Source of the DNA: 66-474 sp035249465
GTDB lineage: Bacteria > Pseudomonadota > Gammaproteobacteria > Xanthomonadales > Rhodanobacteraceae
DNA: 34,996 nucleotides
Reading direction: 5' to 3'
NCBI GenBank assembly: GCA_035249465.1
Contig: DATFGL010000107.1
Span: forward strand, 1 to 34,996
Shown: positions 7,841 through 15,828 of the stretch, piece after piece
Numbering within the stretch: the first letter of the stretch is position 1
Layout of the letters: each line of letters opens with the position of its first letter
Program-made: the position numbers and the translations under genes
Notes under the pieces: model-generated
Seen by the model: only the letters and a program-made list of their open reading frames with translations
What the model was told of the DNA's origin: nothing
Databases searched by the model: none

Positions 7841-8968
7841 TCACGCCCCCACGGCATCGCCGTAGCGGATCACCGAGCGGATCACCTTGCCCTCATGCAT
7901 CAAGTCGAATGCCTCGTTGATCTTCTCCAGCGGCAACACCCTGGAAACAAACTCGTCCACCTTCAACTTGCCCCGCATGTATTCGTCGACGTAGCCCGGC
8001 AATTGCGAACGGCCCTTGACGCCGCCGAACGCCGCGCCGCGCCACACCCGTCCGGTCACGAGCTGAAACGGCCGGGTGCTGATCTCCTGCCCCGCTGCCG
8101 CGACGCCGATGATCGTGGACTCGCCCCAACCCTTGTGGCAGCACTCGAGCGCGGAACGCATCACGTTGACGTTGCCGATGCACTCGAAAGAATAGTCGAC
8201 ACCACCGTTGGTGAGATCGACGATCACTTGCTGGATCGGTCCGTCGTGATCCTTGGGATTCACGAAGTCGGTCGCGCCCATGGCCTTCGCCATCGTCCAC
8301 TTGTCGGGGTTGACGTCGATGCCGATGATGCGGCTGGCCTTCGCCATCACCGCGCCCTGCACGACCGCCAGACCGATTGCGCCCAGACCGAACACGGCGA
8401 CGGTGGAACCCGGGCGCACTTTTGCAACATTCAGGACCGCGCCGACGCCGGTGGTGATGCCGCAACCAAGCAGGCACACCTTGTCCAGCGGCGCCTTCGG
8501 ATCAATCTTCGCCACCGATATTTCCGGCAGCACCGTGTATTCGGAAAAAGTGCTTGTGCCCATGTAGTGCCGCAGCATCTTGCCCTTGTACGAAAACCGC
8601 GAGGTGCCATCGGGCATCAGGCCCTTGCCTTGGGTCACGCGGATCTTCTGGCAAAGATTGGTAAGCCCCGACCTGCAGTATTCGCATTCGCCGCATTCGG
8701 GCGTGTACAACGGGATCACGTGGTCGCCCGGTTTCACCGACTTCACGCCCGGGCCAACTTCTTCGACGATCGCGCCGCCCTCGTGGCCGAGGATCACCGG
8801 GAACAGGCCTTCCGGATCGGCGCCCGACAGGGTGTACGCGTCGGTGTGGCAGACGCCAGTCGCGACGACACGCACCAGTACCTCGCCTTCCTTCGGGCCT
8901 TCCAGGTCCACTTCCTCGATCATGAGCGGTTGTCCGGCCTCCCATGCAACAGCTGCGCGCGTCTTCAT
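7841..8968 (-). CDS. frmA: S-(hydroxymethyl)glutathione dehydrogenase / class III alcohol dehydrogenase
   Basis: Zinc-dependent medium-chain dehydrogenase that oxidises S-hydroxymethylglutathione, the spontaneous adduct of formaldehyde and glutathione, to S-formylglutathione with NAD+. The 375-residue product has catalytic zinc ligands Cys40 (GVCHTDAYTLSG), His62 (GHEGG) and the later Cys in LLGCGITTG. Structural zinc cysteines are 92, 95, 98 and 106 (CGECEYCRSGLTNLC). The Rossmann motif is VFGLGAIGLAVVQGA. GGAGAGG just before the ATG supports this start; 86 codons upstream in frame are unrelated. The gene is divergent from fghA, which encodes the next step. The shared intergenic region has no frmR, so control must come from elsewhere. 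Confidence 0.96.
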   Translation of the reverse strand: MKTRAAVAWEAGQPLMIEEVDLEGPKEGEVLVRVVATGVCHTDAYTLSGADPEGLFPVILGHEGGAIVEEVGPGVKSVKPGDHVIPLYTPECGECEYCRSGLTNLCQKIRVTQGKGLMPDGTSRFSYKGKMLRHYMGTSTFSEYTVLPEISVAKIDPKAPLDKVCLLGCGITTGVGAVLNVAKVRPGSTVAVFGLGAIGLAVVQGAVMAKASRIIGIDVNPDKWTMAKAMGATDFVNPKDHDGPIQQVIVDLTNGGVDYSFECIGNVNVMRSALECCHKGWGESTIIGVAAAGQEISTRPFQLVTGRVWRGAAFGGVKGRSQLPGYVDEYMRGKLKVDEFVSRVLPLEKINEAFDLMHEGKVIRSVIRYGDAVGA

Positions 8969-9060
8969 TGTCGCCTCTCCACCAATTGTCTGATGATTAT
9001 CGCGAGAAGATCGTGCAGGGGCGCCTGAGCCGCCCACACTGCCACGAATGCACACGCTGT

Positions 9061-9071
9061 AACGATACGTT
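9061..9071. promoter_or_regulatory. AACG-N3-CGTT dyad in the frmA-fghA divergent region
   Basis: AACGATACGTT is a short inverted repeat in the 149-bp region between the divergent formaldehyde genes, and it overlaps a possible leftward -10 (TATCGT). It could be an operator serving both genes. Four-base arms are short, so chance occurrence is possible. Confidence 0.2.
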
Positions 9072-9117
9072 CGGAGTGTGCATACTGAAAATACATTGGT
9101 GGCGCCGTGGTGAAAAG

Positions 9118-9957
9118 ATGACGATCGAAACGCTTTCCGAACAATGCTGCTTTGGCGGTATGCAAGGTCTCTACCGGCACGCATCGCAAGCCTGTGGAGG
9201 TCCGATGACGTTTGCCGTGTACGCACCGCCGCAGGCTGCGCGCGGCAAGGTACCCGTCATCTACTGCCTCGCCGGATTGACGTGCACGCCGGAAACATTT
9301 CCGATCAAGGCAGGCGCGCAACGCGTCGCCGCCGAGCTCGGCTTGATGCTGGTGGCGCCCGACACCAGCCCGCGCGACACCGGGATCGAAGGCGCGATCG
9401 GTGACTGGGAATTCGGCGAAGGCGCGGGCTTCTATCTCGACGCCACGCAAACACCGTGGTCGTCACGCTTCCGCATGGAAACGTATGTGGTCGAAGAATT
9501 GCCCGCGTTGATCGCCGGCCACTTCCCCGCGGATTCCGCGCGCTGCGGCATCATGGGCCATTCGATGGGCGGACACGGCGCGCTGACACTGGCGCTGCGG
9601 CACCCGGACTTGTACCGCTCGCTGTCGGCACTCGCGCCGATCGTTGCGCCAACACAGGTGCCATGGGGACACAAGGCATTGCCGCGATATCTCGGCGACG
9701 ACCGCGGCGCGTGGAACGCACACGATGCCTGCGCATTGATCCGCGCGGGCAAACGTTTCGACGGCACGATCCTGATCGACCAGGGTGATGCCGACGGATT
9801 CCTGCGCGAACAATTGCGCCCCGACTTGTTTGAGCAGGCTTGCCGGGATGCCGGCCAGCGGCTCACCCTGCGCATGCAACCGGACTACGACCACAGCTAC
9901 TGGTTCGTGCAAAGTTTCATCGAAGACCACCTGCGGCACCACGCCCGTACGCTTTGA
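9118..9957 (+). CDS. fghA: S-formylglutathione hydrolase
   Basis: Esterase-D family serine hydrolase that cleaves S-formylglutathione to formate and glutathione, finishing the pathway begun by frmA. The 279-residue product has the family opening (FGGMQGLYRHASQACGGPMT), the oxyanion-side segment YCLAGLTCTPETF, the nucleophile elbow GHSMGGHGAL with Ser149, the Asp-containing DQGDADGFL, and the catalytic His in PDYDHSYWFV. Length matches the family (about 280). The ATG at 9118 gives the standard N-terminus; the frame is open upstream to 8944 but that stretch overlaps frmA and is unrelated. The nearest ribosome-binding signal is a weak GGTG about seven bases upstream. Confidence 0.95.
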   Translation: MTIETLSEQCCFGGMQGLYRHASQACGGPMTFAVYAPPQAARGKVPVIYCLAGLTCTPETFPIKAGAQRVAAELGLMLVAPDTSPRDTGIEGAIGDWEFGEGAGFYLDATQTPWSSRFRMETYVVEELPALIAGHFPADSARCGIMGHSMGGHGALTLALRHPDLYRSLSALAPIVAPTQVPWGHKALPRYLGDDRGAWNAHDACALIRAGKRFDGTILIDQGDADGFLREQLRPDLFEQACRDAGQRLTLRMQPDYDHSYWFVQSFIEDHLRHHARTL

Positions 9958-10027
9958 TGCACGAATCGATGCGCAAGCTGCCGACGTCTTGCCCGCCGGC
10001 AATCCGTCGAAACACCCGAAGCGAGCG

Positions 10028-10675
10028 TCAGCGCCTCTCGCGTTGCGTCGCGGCGATGGCGTCGGCCAACCGGTGCTCGCGCTCGGTCGGCGCTGCGGCG
10101 AGTCCTGCGCGGGCCCCTTCCTGGTCCGCGGCGTTGCGATTCTGGCTGAGCTTGTAGCGGCCGATCAGTGATTCGATGCGCAGTTCTATACCGATGATGT
10201 GGTGCATCTCCTTGCGCACGTAATCATCCGGTGCATCGGTGACATGCCAGCGGTTCTCGCGTCCCGCTTCGTTGCGGTCCGTGAGCTTGACCAATAGGTC
10301 GTGCAGGCGCGCCTCGTCGTTGAACGTGACCAGCCGGCCGCGCGCCTCGACGGCAAGGTAGTCCCATGTCGGAACCTGGCGCGGGTCGTCCTGCTTTCCC
10401 GGGTACCACGAAGGCGATACGTAGGCGTGCGGCCCTTGGAACACGACCAACGCGTTGGCACCATCGGCCGGAACCCGCCATTGCGGGTTGTAGCGCGCGA
10501 GGTGCCCGACCAGCGTGCCCTGCACGCCGAGCGATGCATCCAGTTCCCACGGCAAATACGAGGTCGCGAACCCGTCTTGCGGATGCGTGACCAGCAGGCC
10601 GAAATACAGTTCGCGAATGGCCGCGTACAAGACATCGGTACGATTTTCGCGGAACGCGGGACTGGGATAAGCCAT
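10028..10675 (-). CDS. PaiB-like FMN-binding protein (putative negative transcriptional regulator)
   Basis: A 215-residue protein of the FMN-binding PaiB family (PF04299), which has a split-barrel flavin-binding fold. Family hallmarks are MAYPSPAFRENR at the N-terminus, GLLVTHPQDGFATSYLPWEL, GHLARYNPQWR, the strongly conserved ALVVFQGPHAYVSPSWYPGK, and VPTWDYLAVEARGRL. In Bacillus subtilis PaiB affects sporulation and protease genes; its biochemical activity remains unclear, so the regulator label comes from that precedent. The gene follows zipA by 24 bases on the minus strand and may be co-transcribed. In related xanthomonads this place is usually taken by ligA. The gene converges on fghA. 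Confidence 0.9.
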   Translation of the reverse strand: MAYPSPAFRENRTDVLYAAIRELYFGLLVTHPQDGFATSYLPWELDASLGVQGTLVGHLARYNPQWRVPADGANALVVFQGPHAYVSPSWYPGKQDDPRQVPTWDYLAVEARGRLVTFNDEARLHDLLVKLTDRNEAGRENRWHVTDAPDDYVRKEMHHIIGIELRIESLIGRYKLSQNRNAADQEGARAGLAAAPTEREHRLADAIAATQRERR

Positions 10676-10699
10676 GGGCAGTATGACGAACGGGGCGGC

Positions 10700-11518
10700 T
10701 CAACGGCGCGGCGGCAATCTAACCGGTTCGCCTTCGTGCTGGCGATCCCATGCACGCAGTTCTTCGCGCAGGCCCGCAATGCGCTGCCGGCCGAGCGTGT
10801 TGCGGTCTTCGTCCAGCAGTGCGCCACCCAGCAGTTCCGCAATGCGTTGCGCGGCCGGCAACATCGCTTCCCACGCGTCGAGCGCGGACACGGGCCCGGG
10901 CAGGGTCGCGAAGAAGGTCACGCCGGGCGTGTTCAACTCCGCGATGCGCGCCATGTCGAAGTAACCGGGCTTGATCATGTTGGCCATGCTGAAGATCGGA
11001 CCCGCTTCGGGCCGGCCTTCGACAAGCCGGTGGAAGATGTGCATCGCGCCGAAGCGCAGACCCGCTTTTTCGGCGGCCACCACGATATCGCCGCCGCCGA
11101 AGGTTGCATTGTCTGGCGCGGCCACGAACAAGGTGACGATCCGATCCACCGGAAATTCGTGCGGGCGCTGCCCGGCGGTGCTCACGGGCGCTTTCGACGG
11201 AGGCGGTGCGGAATCGGCACCCGCGCTGCCCAGGCGATCCGCGGACATGGTGGCGCCCAGGCGGTCCAGTTCGCGCTTCAATGCGACATCCAGCTCGCCC
11301 TGTTGCGGCGCCGGAGACTCCGCCGTTTCATCAGTCGCGTCGCTGGCTTCCCCAAGCATGGGTTCGATGCGCGAGTCGTCCCGTCTGCGCGGGATCAGCC
11401 GTTTGCCCTGCCCCGGTTTGCGCGGCCTTCCGAAGAAGTAAATGGCCGCAAGGATCACCACGCCGATCACGGCGATGATGATGCGCAGGTCGGTGGCTGA
11501 AATGGCTTCGGCGTCCAC
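10700..11518 (-). CDS. zipA: Cell division protein ZipA
   Basis: Inner-membrane protein that tethers and bundles FtsZ at the division site. The 272-residue product has one N-terminal transmembrane helix (LRIIIAVIGVVILAAIYFFG, about residues 11-30). A basic stretch and a variable, acidic and Pro/Ala-rich linker follow, then the C-terminal FtsZ-binding domain (about 130-270) with VTLFVAAPDNATFGGGDIVV, MHIFHRLVEGRP and PGPVSALDAWEAML. The GTG at 11518 is chosen because it puts the helix at the very N-terminus. The ATG at 11578 would start inside an intergenic repeat. A promoter-like TGCTAGAGT ends eight bases before the GTG, so the message may be leaderless. It lies downstream of smc, as in Xanthomonas. 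Confidence 0.88.
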   Translation of the reverse strand: MDAEAISATDLRIIIAVIGVVILAAIYFFGRPRKPGQGKRLIPRRRDDSRIEPMLGEASDATDETAESPAPQQGELDVALKRELDRLGATMSADRLGSAGADSAPPPSKAPVSTAGQRPHEFPVDRIVTLFVAAPDNATFGGGDIVVAAEKAGLRFGAMHIFHRLVEGRPEAGPIFSMANMIKPGYFDMARIAELNTPGVTFFATLPGPVSALDAWEAMLPAAQRIAELLGGALLDEDRNTLGRQRIAGLREELRAWDRQHEGEPVRLPPRR

Positions 11519-11525
11519 GAAGCGA

Positions 11526-11534
11526 ACTCTAGCA
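11526..11534 (-). promoter_or_regulatory. Extended -10 (TGC TAGAGT) for zipA
   Basis: On the minus strand TGC TAGAGT ends eight bases before the GTG start of zipA. Predicted transcription start is at about 11519, the base before the start codon, so a leaderless mRNA is expected. This is the region's recurring TGCTANNNT pattern. Confidence 0.45.
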
Positions 11535-11572
11535 AACCCGGAGCAATCAGACACGGATGATCTGCTTTTGTC

Positions 11573-11690
11573 CGTCATCCCGGAATCGCGGAGCGATATC
11601 CGGGACCCAGCGTCGCTGTGCTTCGATGAGTCCCGATAAAGACACTGGATTCCGGATCGCGCCCGCATCGCGGGCTTGTCCGGAATGACG
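11573..11690. repeat. 118-bp palindromic repeat with two hairpins (REP/BIME-like)
   Basis: The element is bounded by CGTCATCCCGGA and TCCGGAATGACG, which are inverted repeats with one mismatch. Hairpin 1 (11579-11604) pairs CCCGGAATCGC with GCGATATCCGGG around GGA, with one bulge. Hairpin 2 (11649-11686) pairs ATTCCGGA with TCCGGAAT and, inside, GCCCGC with GCGGGC. A T6 run follows on the plus strand at about 11695-11700. It fills most of the smc-zipA intergenic region. The design is that of dispersed intergenic repeats in xanthomonads and other Proteobacteria; no second complete copy is seen in this window. Confidence 0.75.
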
Positions 11691-11714
11691 ACTATTTTTT
11701 GCAGCGCGGTGCCC

Positions 11715-14700
11715 CTACGCGGCAACCCCCGCCAAACGCGTGGCCTCGGCCAAGTCGACCTGCACCAGCCGCGACACGCCCGGCTCGCGCATGGTGACGC
11801 CGCACAACTGATGGGTCATTTCCATCGTGGCCTTGTTGTGGGTGACCACCAGGAACTGCACCTTTTCGGACATGTCGCGCACCAGTTGGCCGAAGCGGCC
11901 GATGTTGCCCTCGTCCATCGGCGCATCGACCTCGTCCAGCAGGCAGAACGGTGCGGGATTGAGGTTGAAGATCGCCATCACCAGCGCCATCGCGGTCATT
12001 GCCTTTTCACCGCCGGACAGCAGCGAGATGTGGCTGTTCCGCTTGCCCGGCGGACGCGCCATCATGGTGACGCCGGCGTCGAGCAGGTCCTCGCCGGTCA
12101 ATTCGAGATAGGCGTGGCCCCCGCCGAACAGTTTCGGGAACAACGCCTGGAAGCCGGTATTGACGCGATCGAAGGTGTCCTTGAAGCGCTCGCGCGTTTC
12201 GCGGTCGATCTTGCGGATCGCGTTCTCCAATGTCTCGAGCGCGGTGGTGAGATCGGTCATCTGCGCGTCGAGGTATTCCTTGCGCTGCGCGGCCTCGGCG
12301 TGCTCGGAGATCGCGGCCAGGTTGACCGGTTCCAGCCGCGCGATGCGCGCGTCGATGTCGGTGATCTTTTCCTGCCACGCATCCGGCTGCACTGCGTCGG
12401 AAAGGTTGGCCAGCAACGGCCCGATTTCGAGGCCGGCCTCGCGGATCGCCTCGGCGAGTTGCTCGGCGCGCAGGCGATGACCCTGCTCTTCCAGCCGCAG
12501 CTTTTCCAGCGCGTCGCGTTCGCCGGCCATGGCCTGCTCGGCGGCATGCCGTGCGTGCTCGCGTTCCTGCAGCGCATTGGCGGACTCATCCAGCACCCGC
12601 CGCGCATCGATCATCTTGCGGTCGACGGTGAGCCGCTGATCGAGGCAAACCTGGCGTTCCTTTTCCAGCGCCGCGATCGGATCGCCGCCCGCGGCCAGGC
12701 GTGCGTCGAGGTCGGCGCGGTGCCTGTCCAACTGTTCCCGTTGAGTGTGCATGCGTGCCAGCGACTGTTCCAGCGCGGCCAGGGTGACGCGCCTGGATTC
12801 CAGCGAAATCGCGTGGCGATGCGCGGCATCGGACGCTTCATGCGCGTCGGCACGCGCGGCTTCGCGGCGTTCCAGCAACTGGCGGCGCTCGCCTTCCAGC
12901 GCCACGCGCGCCTGCTCGTGCTCGCCCATGTTGGTGACCGCGGTCTGCATGCGCGCGCGCGCGGCCTGCAGCAACTGTTCGTTTTCCGCGAGCGCCTTCT
13001 CGATTTCGGCGTGACCCTCGTCGATGGCGGCGAGGCGCGCCTTGGCGCTGTCGATGCGCCCCTGCCGGCTCTGCATTTCGCCGGCCAGTTCCGACAAGCG
13101 GCGATGCGCGTTGTACGAATCGCGTTGGGCGTCATCGCGCGCCTGCTCGGCGACGCGGCGCTGGTCGCGCACTTCCGCCTGGCGTTCCTGCAATTCGGTG
13201 ATGCGTTTTTCAATTGCCGCGAGTTCGGCCGAAGCATCGTGCAGTTCGCGTTCACGCGTCAACACGCCGACCTGTCCGCCCTCGGCGCGGCGTACCCGCG
13301 CAAAGCCCGGGCCCAGCCACACGCCATCACGGGTAATGACGGTGCGCGCGGGCGCCAGTCTTGCCGCGATTGCGCGCGCATCGTCCAGCGTTTCGGCAAT
13401 GCGCACCTGCGCCAGCAATGCACGCGCCGCCGCCGGCCCGCTCACTTCGGCGGCAAGGGTTCCAGCCGTCTCGGCGTCCAGTGTTTCACCGCCGCCAACC
13501 AGCGTGATGTCGGTCTTTGAAATGCCGGCAAGCTCACCTGCATGGGCGGCCGGATCATCCACCAGCACGGCTTCCAGCATCCCGGCCAGCACGGTTTCCA
13601 CTGCGCGATCCCAACCGTCGTTGACCTTCAACCGCGCGCCCAGCCGCTCGCCATCGGCCAGCCCAACCTGCTTCAGCCAATCGCGCGCCACATCGCGGTC
13701 GCGCCCAAGTGCGGCGCGTTGCAGGGCTTCCAGCGACGCGATCCGGCCACGCAACGTTTGCTTCTGCGCATTGGCCTCGGCCAGCCAGGTTTGTGCCTGA
13801 CGCTCCTCGCCGAGCAGGCGCTCGGCGTCGGCCTTGTGCCCATCCAGGTCCCGTGCGTGCGTGTCGACCTGCGTCTTCAGCGACGCGTGCTCGTCGGCAA
13901 GTCCCTGCGTTGCCGCGGCCAGCGCATCCAGATCGTAATTCTTGCGCTCGGTGCGCAGCGCCTCGCGGCGGCGTGAAAGGTCCAGCGTCTGGCGGTCGAG
14001 GTGATCGATGTGGGTGCGCTCGACCTCGGCTTCGCGCGAAGTCGACGCGGTCTGGCCGCTGTGTGCTTCCCAGCGCTGCTGCCATGCGGTGTGTGCGGCT
14101 TCGGCTTCGGTCAGTGCCCGCGCCGCTTGCGCATCCGCATCGCGCAGTTGCACGGCCTCGGGTTCGGCGGCGGCGATCGCGGCTTTCAGTTCTTCGCGCC
14201 GGGCATCGTCGGCCTTGAGGTGATCGGCAAGCTCCGTCCACGTGCGCTCGGACTCCTCGCGATCCTGCTGCAGCCGCTCCTGCATTTCGCGGTGGTGCTT
14301 GATCTGCTGTTCGACACGCGCCAGCTCCGCCCCGACCTGATAGACCTCGGCCTGAACCGCGTTCATCGACTCGGTGTGCTGCTGGTGCGCCTCGCGGCCC
14401 GTTTCGATCTCGGCTTCCAGATGGCGCTGCGCCGCCAGTTTGCCTTCCAGCACAGTCTCGGTCTCGCGCAGGGCCTGCCGGCGCGAATCCAGTTCCGCGC
14501 TGACCGAACGGTAGTTCAGGGCGCGCAATTCCGCTTCACGCAGCGCACGCTCTTCCTTCAATTTCTTCCAGCGCTCCGCCGCGCGCGCCTGGCGATTCAA
14601 ATGATCGAGCTGCTTTTCGACTTCCTCGCGCACGTCCTTGACGCGGTCGAGGTTTTCGCGCGTGGCCTTGATGCGGCTTTCGGTTTCCTTGCGGCGTTCC

Positions 14701-15221
14701 TTGTAGCGCGACACGCCCGCGGCTTCTTCCAGATGGATGCGCAACTGCTCGGGTCGCGATTCGACGATGTCGGAAATGACGCCCTGCTCGATGATCGAAT
14801 AGCTGCGCGCGCCAAGGCCGGTGCCGAGGAACAAGTCGGTGATGTCGCGGCGGCGGCAACGCACGCCATTCAAGTAGTAATCGGATTGCGCGTCACGGCC
14901 CACCGTGCGCTTGACCGACACTTCGCTGAAGGTCGCGTACTCACCGCCCAACGTGGCATCGGAGTTGTCGAAGACCAGTTCGACCGTGGCCTGACCGACC
15001 GGCTTGCGCCCGGATGATCCGGAAAAGATCACGTCGGTGATGGCTTCGCCGCGCAGGCGGCTGGCTGCACTTTCGCCCATCACCCAGCGGATCGCGTCGA
15101 TGATGTTGGACTTGCCGCAACCGTTGGGCCCGCAGATGCCGGTGAGGTTGGTGGGGAGGTGCAGCACGGTCGGATCGACGAACGACTTGAATCCGGCCAG
15201 CTTGATGGTCGACAGGCGCAT
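11715..15221 (-). CDS. smc: Chromosome segregation ATPase SMC
   Basis: Core of the bacterial condensin complex (with ScpA/ScpB), which organises and segregates the chromosome. The 1168-residue product has the full SMC plan. The N-terminal head carries Walker A GPNGCGKSNIIDAIRWVMGE, followed by YYLNGVRCRRRDI and SIIEQG. A coiled coil runs from about 170 to 490 and the hinge from about 510 to 660 (VETVLAGMLEAVLVDD through RDGVWLGPG). A returning coiled coil from 670 to 990 leads to the C-terminal head with LSGGEKAMTAMALV and Walker B FCLLDEVDAPMDEGN. The start at MRLSTIKLAGFKSFVDPT is the canonical family start; the 58 codons upstream in frame are not conserved. The ribosome-binding site is weak. 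zipA follows downstream after a palindromic repeat. Confidence 0.97.
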   Translation of the reverse strand: MRLSTIKLAGFKSFVDPTVLHLPTNLTGICGPNGCGKSNIIDAIRWVMGESAASRLRGEAITDVIFSGSSGRKPVGQATVELVFDNSDATLGGEYATFSEVSVKRTVGRDAQSDYYLNGVRCRRRDITDLFLGTGLGARSYSIIEQGVISDIVESRPEQLRIHLEEAAGVSRYKERRKETESRIKATRENLDRVKDVREEVEKQLDHLNRQARAAERWKKLKEERALREAELRALNYRSVSAELDSRRQALRETETVLEGKLAAQRHLEAEIETGREAHQQHTESMNAVQAEVYQVGAELARVEQQIKHHREMQERLQQDREESERTWTELADHLKADDARREELKAAIAAAEPEAVQLRDADAQAARALTEAEAAHTAWQQRWEAHSGQTASTSREAEVERTHIDHLDRQTLDLSRRREALRTERKNYDLDALAAATQGLADEHASLKTQVDTHARDLDGHKADAERLLGEERQAQTWLAEANAQKQTLRGRIASLEALQRAALGRDRDVARDWLKQVGLADGERLGARLKVNDGWDRAVETVLAGMLEAVLVDDPAAHAGELAGISKTDITLVGGGETLDAETAGTLAAEVSGPAAARALLAQVRIAETLDDARAIAARLAPARTVITRDGVWLGPGFARVRRAEGGQVGVLTRERELHDASAELAAIEKRITELQERQAEVRDQRRVAEQARDDAQRDSYNAHRRLSELAGEMQSRQGRIDSAKARLAAIDEGHAEIEKALAENEQLLQAARARMQTAVTNMGEHEQARVALEGERRQLLERREAARADAHEASDAAHRHAISLESRRVTLAALEQSLARMHTQREQLDRHRADLDARLAAGGDPIAALEKERQVCLDQRLTVDRKMIDARRVLDESANALQEREHARHAAEQAMAGERDALEKLRLEEQGHRLRAEQLAEAIREAGLEIGPLLANLSDAVQPDAWQEKITDIDARIARLEPVNLAAISEHAEAAQRKEYLDAQMTDLTTALETLENAIRKIDRETRERFKDTFDRVNTGFQALFPKLFGGGHAYLELTGEDLLDAGVTMMARPPGKRNSHISLLSGGEKAMTAMALVMAIFNLNPAPFCLLDEVDAPMDEGNIGRFGQLVRDMSEKVQFLVVTHNKATMEMTHQLCGVTMREPGVSRLVQVDLAEATRLAGVAA

Positions 15222-15425
15222 GGGCTCAGGGCTTGGACGAAACGGTGGACAGCGGGCCGGGGCTTCCGGCACCGCGGGAATGCGCCACTGTGCCAACGTC
15301 CGGGCTGCAGTGCAATGAAGCGTTGCACGGCGGCCATATTTCAATGGGTTAGAAGACAAACTTGCAAGAGAAATCCGGTTCGTGCAAGCGCGCAAATCCT
15401 GCTGTGCCCAGCCAGCAAGCGTCGC

Positions 15426-15453
15426 TTGACAAACATTTCTTTATTTCTAAAAT
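15426..15453 (+). promoter_or_regulatory. Strong sigma-70 promoter of the ars operon
   Basis: TTGACA (15426-15431), a 16-bp spacer and TAAAAT (15448-15453) make the best promoter in the window, in a locally AT-rich stretch. Transcription would start near 15460, giving a leader of about three bases or none before the arsR ATG at 15463. Confidence 0.75.
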
Positions 15454-15463
15454 CGCGGAAATA
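15442..15463. promoter_or_regulatory. Candidate ArsR operator
   Basis: TATTTC and GAAATA form an exact 6-bp inverted repeat with a 10-bp spacer, covering the -10 box and the start of transcription. A dimeric ArsR bound here would block the promoter, the usual autoregulation of ars operons. The assignment rests on position and symmetry only. Confidence 0.4.
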
Positions 15464-15828
15464 TGAAAACATCGCAAGCAGTCGCCGGGTTGCGCGCGCT
15501 GGCCCAGGACAACCGACTGGCGGTCTATCGCCTGCTGGTACAGGCCGGCCCACCGGGACTCACGGTCGGCGAACTGGCCGACCGTCTTCGCCTGCCCGGT
15601 GCAACCCTGACCAATCATTTGAATATCCTGCGGCATGCCGGGCTGGTGCGCGATGAGCGGCAAGGCCGCGTGATCCGTTGTCGCGCCGACTACGCGCAGA
15701 TGAACGCACTGCTCGACTTTCTCACCGAAAACTGTTGCGCGGGCGACGCCGGCGTGTGCGCACCGTCCACCGCCTGCGCTCCTTCCCCCGCCACGCCCAA
15801 ACCACGGAAAAGGAGTACCCGGCCATGA
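15463..15828 (+). CDS. arsR: ArsR-family arsenic-responsive repressor
   Basis: Winged-helix metalloregulator that should repress its own operon until As(III) binds. The 121-residue product has the ArsR helix-turn-helix in TVGELADRLRLPGATLTNHL and the wing in GLVRDERQGRVIRCRADY. It lacks the ELCVCD metal site of plasmid R773 ArsR. Instead a vicinal Cys pair at 91-92, with Cys99 and Cys105 in the C-terminal tail, resembles the C-terminal site of Acidithiobacillus ferrooxidans ArsR (Cys95/96/102). The ATG lies about ten bases after the -10 box, so translation is probably leaderless. The stop codon overlaps the next start (ATGA). Downstream genes identify the inducer as arsenic. Confidence 0.92.
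   Translation: MKTSQAVAGLRALAQDNRLAVYRLLVQAGPPGLTVGELADRLRLPGATLTNHLNILRHAGLVRDERQGRVIRCRADYAQMNALLDFLTENCCAGDAGVCAPSTACAPSPATPKPRKRSTRP

Noticed and set aside
11519..11725. Longer zipA start at upstream ATG codons
   Set aside because: Those codons lie in or next to the 118-bp repeat and add residues before the N-terminal membrane anchor that ZipA proteins do not have.
11676..13520. 614-codon open frame on the plus strand opposite smc
   Set aside because: Shadow of the smc coiled coil, whose minus-strand reading matches SMC throughout.
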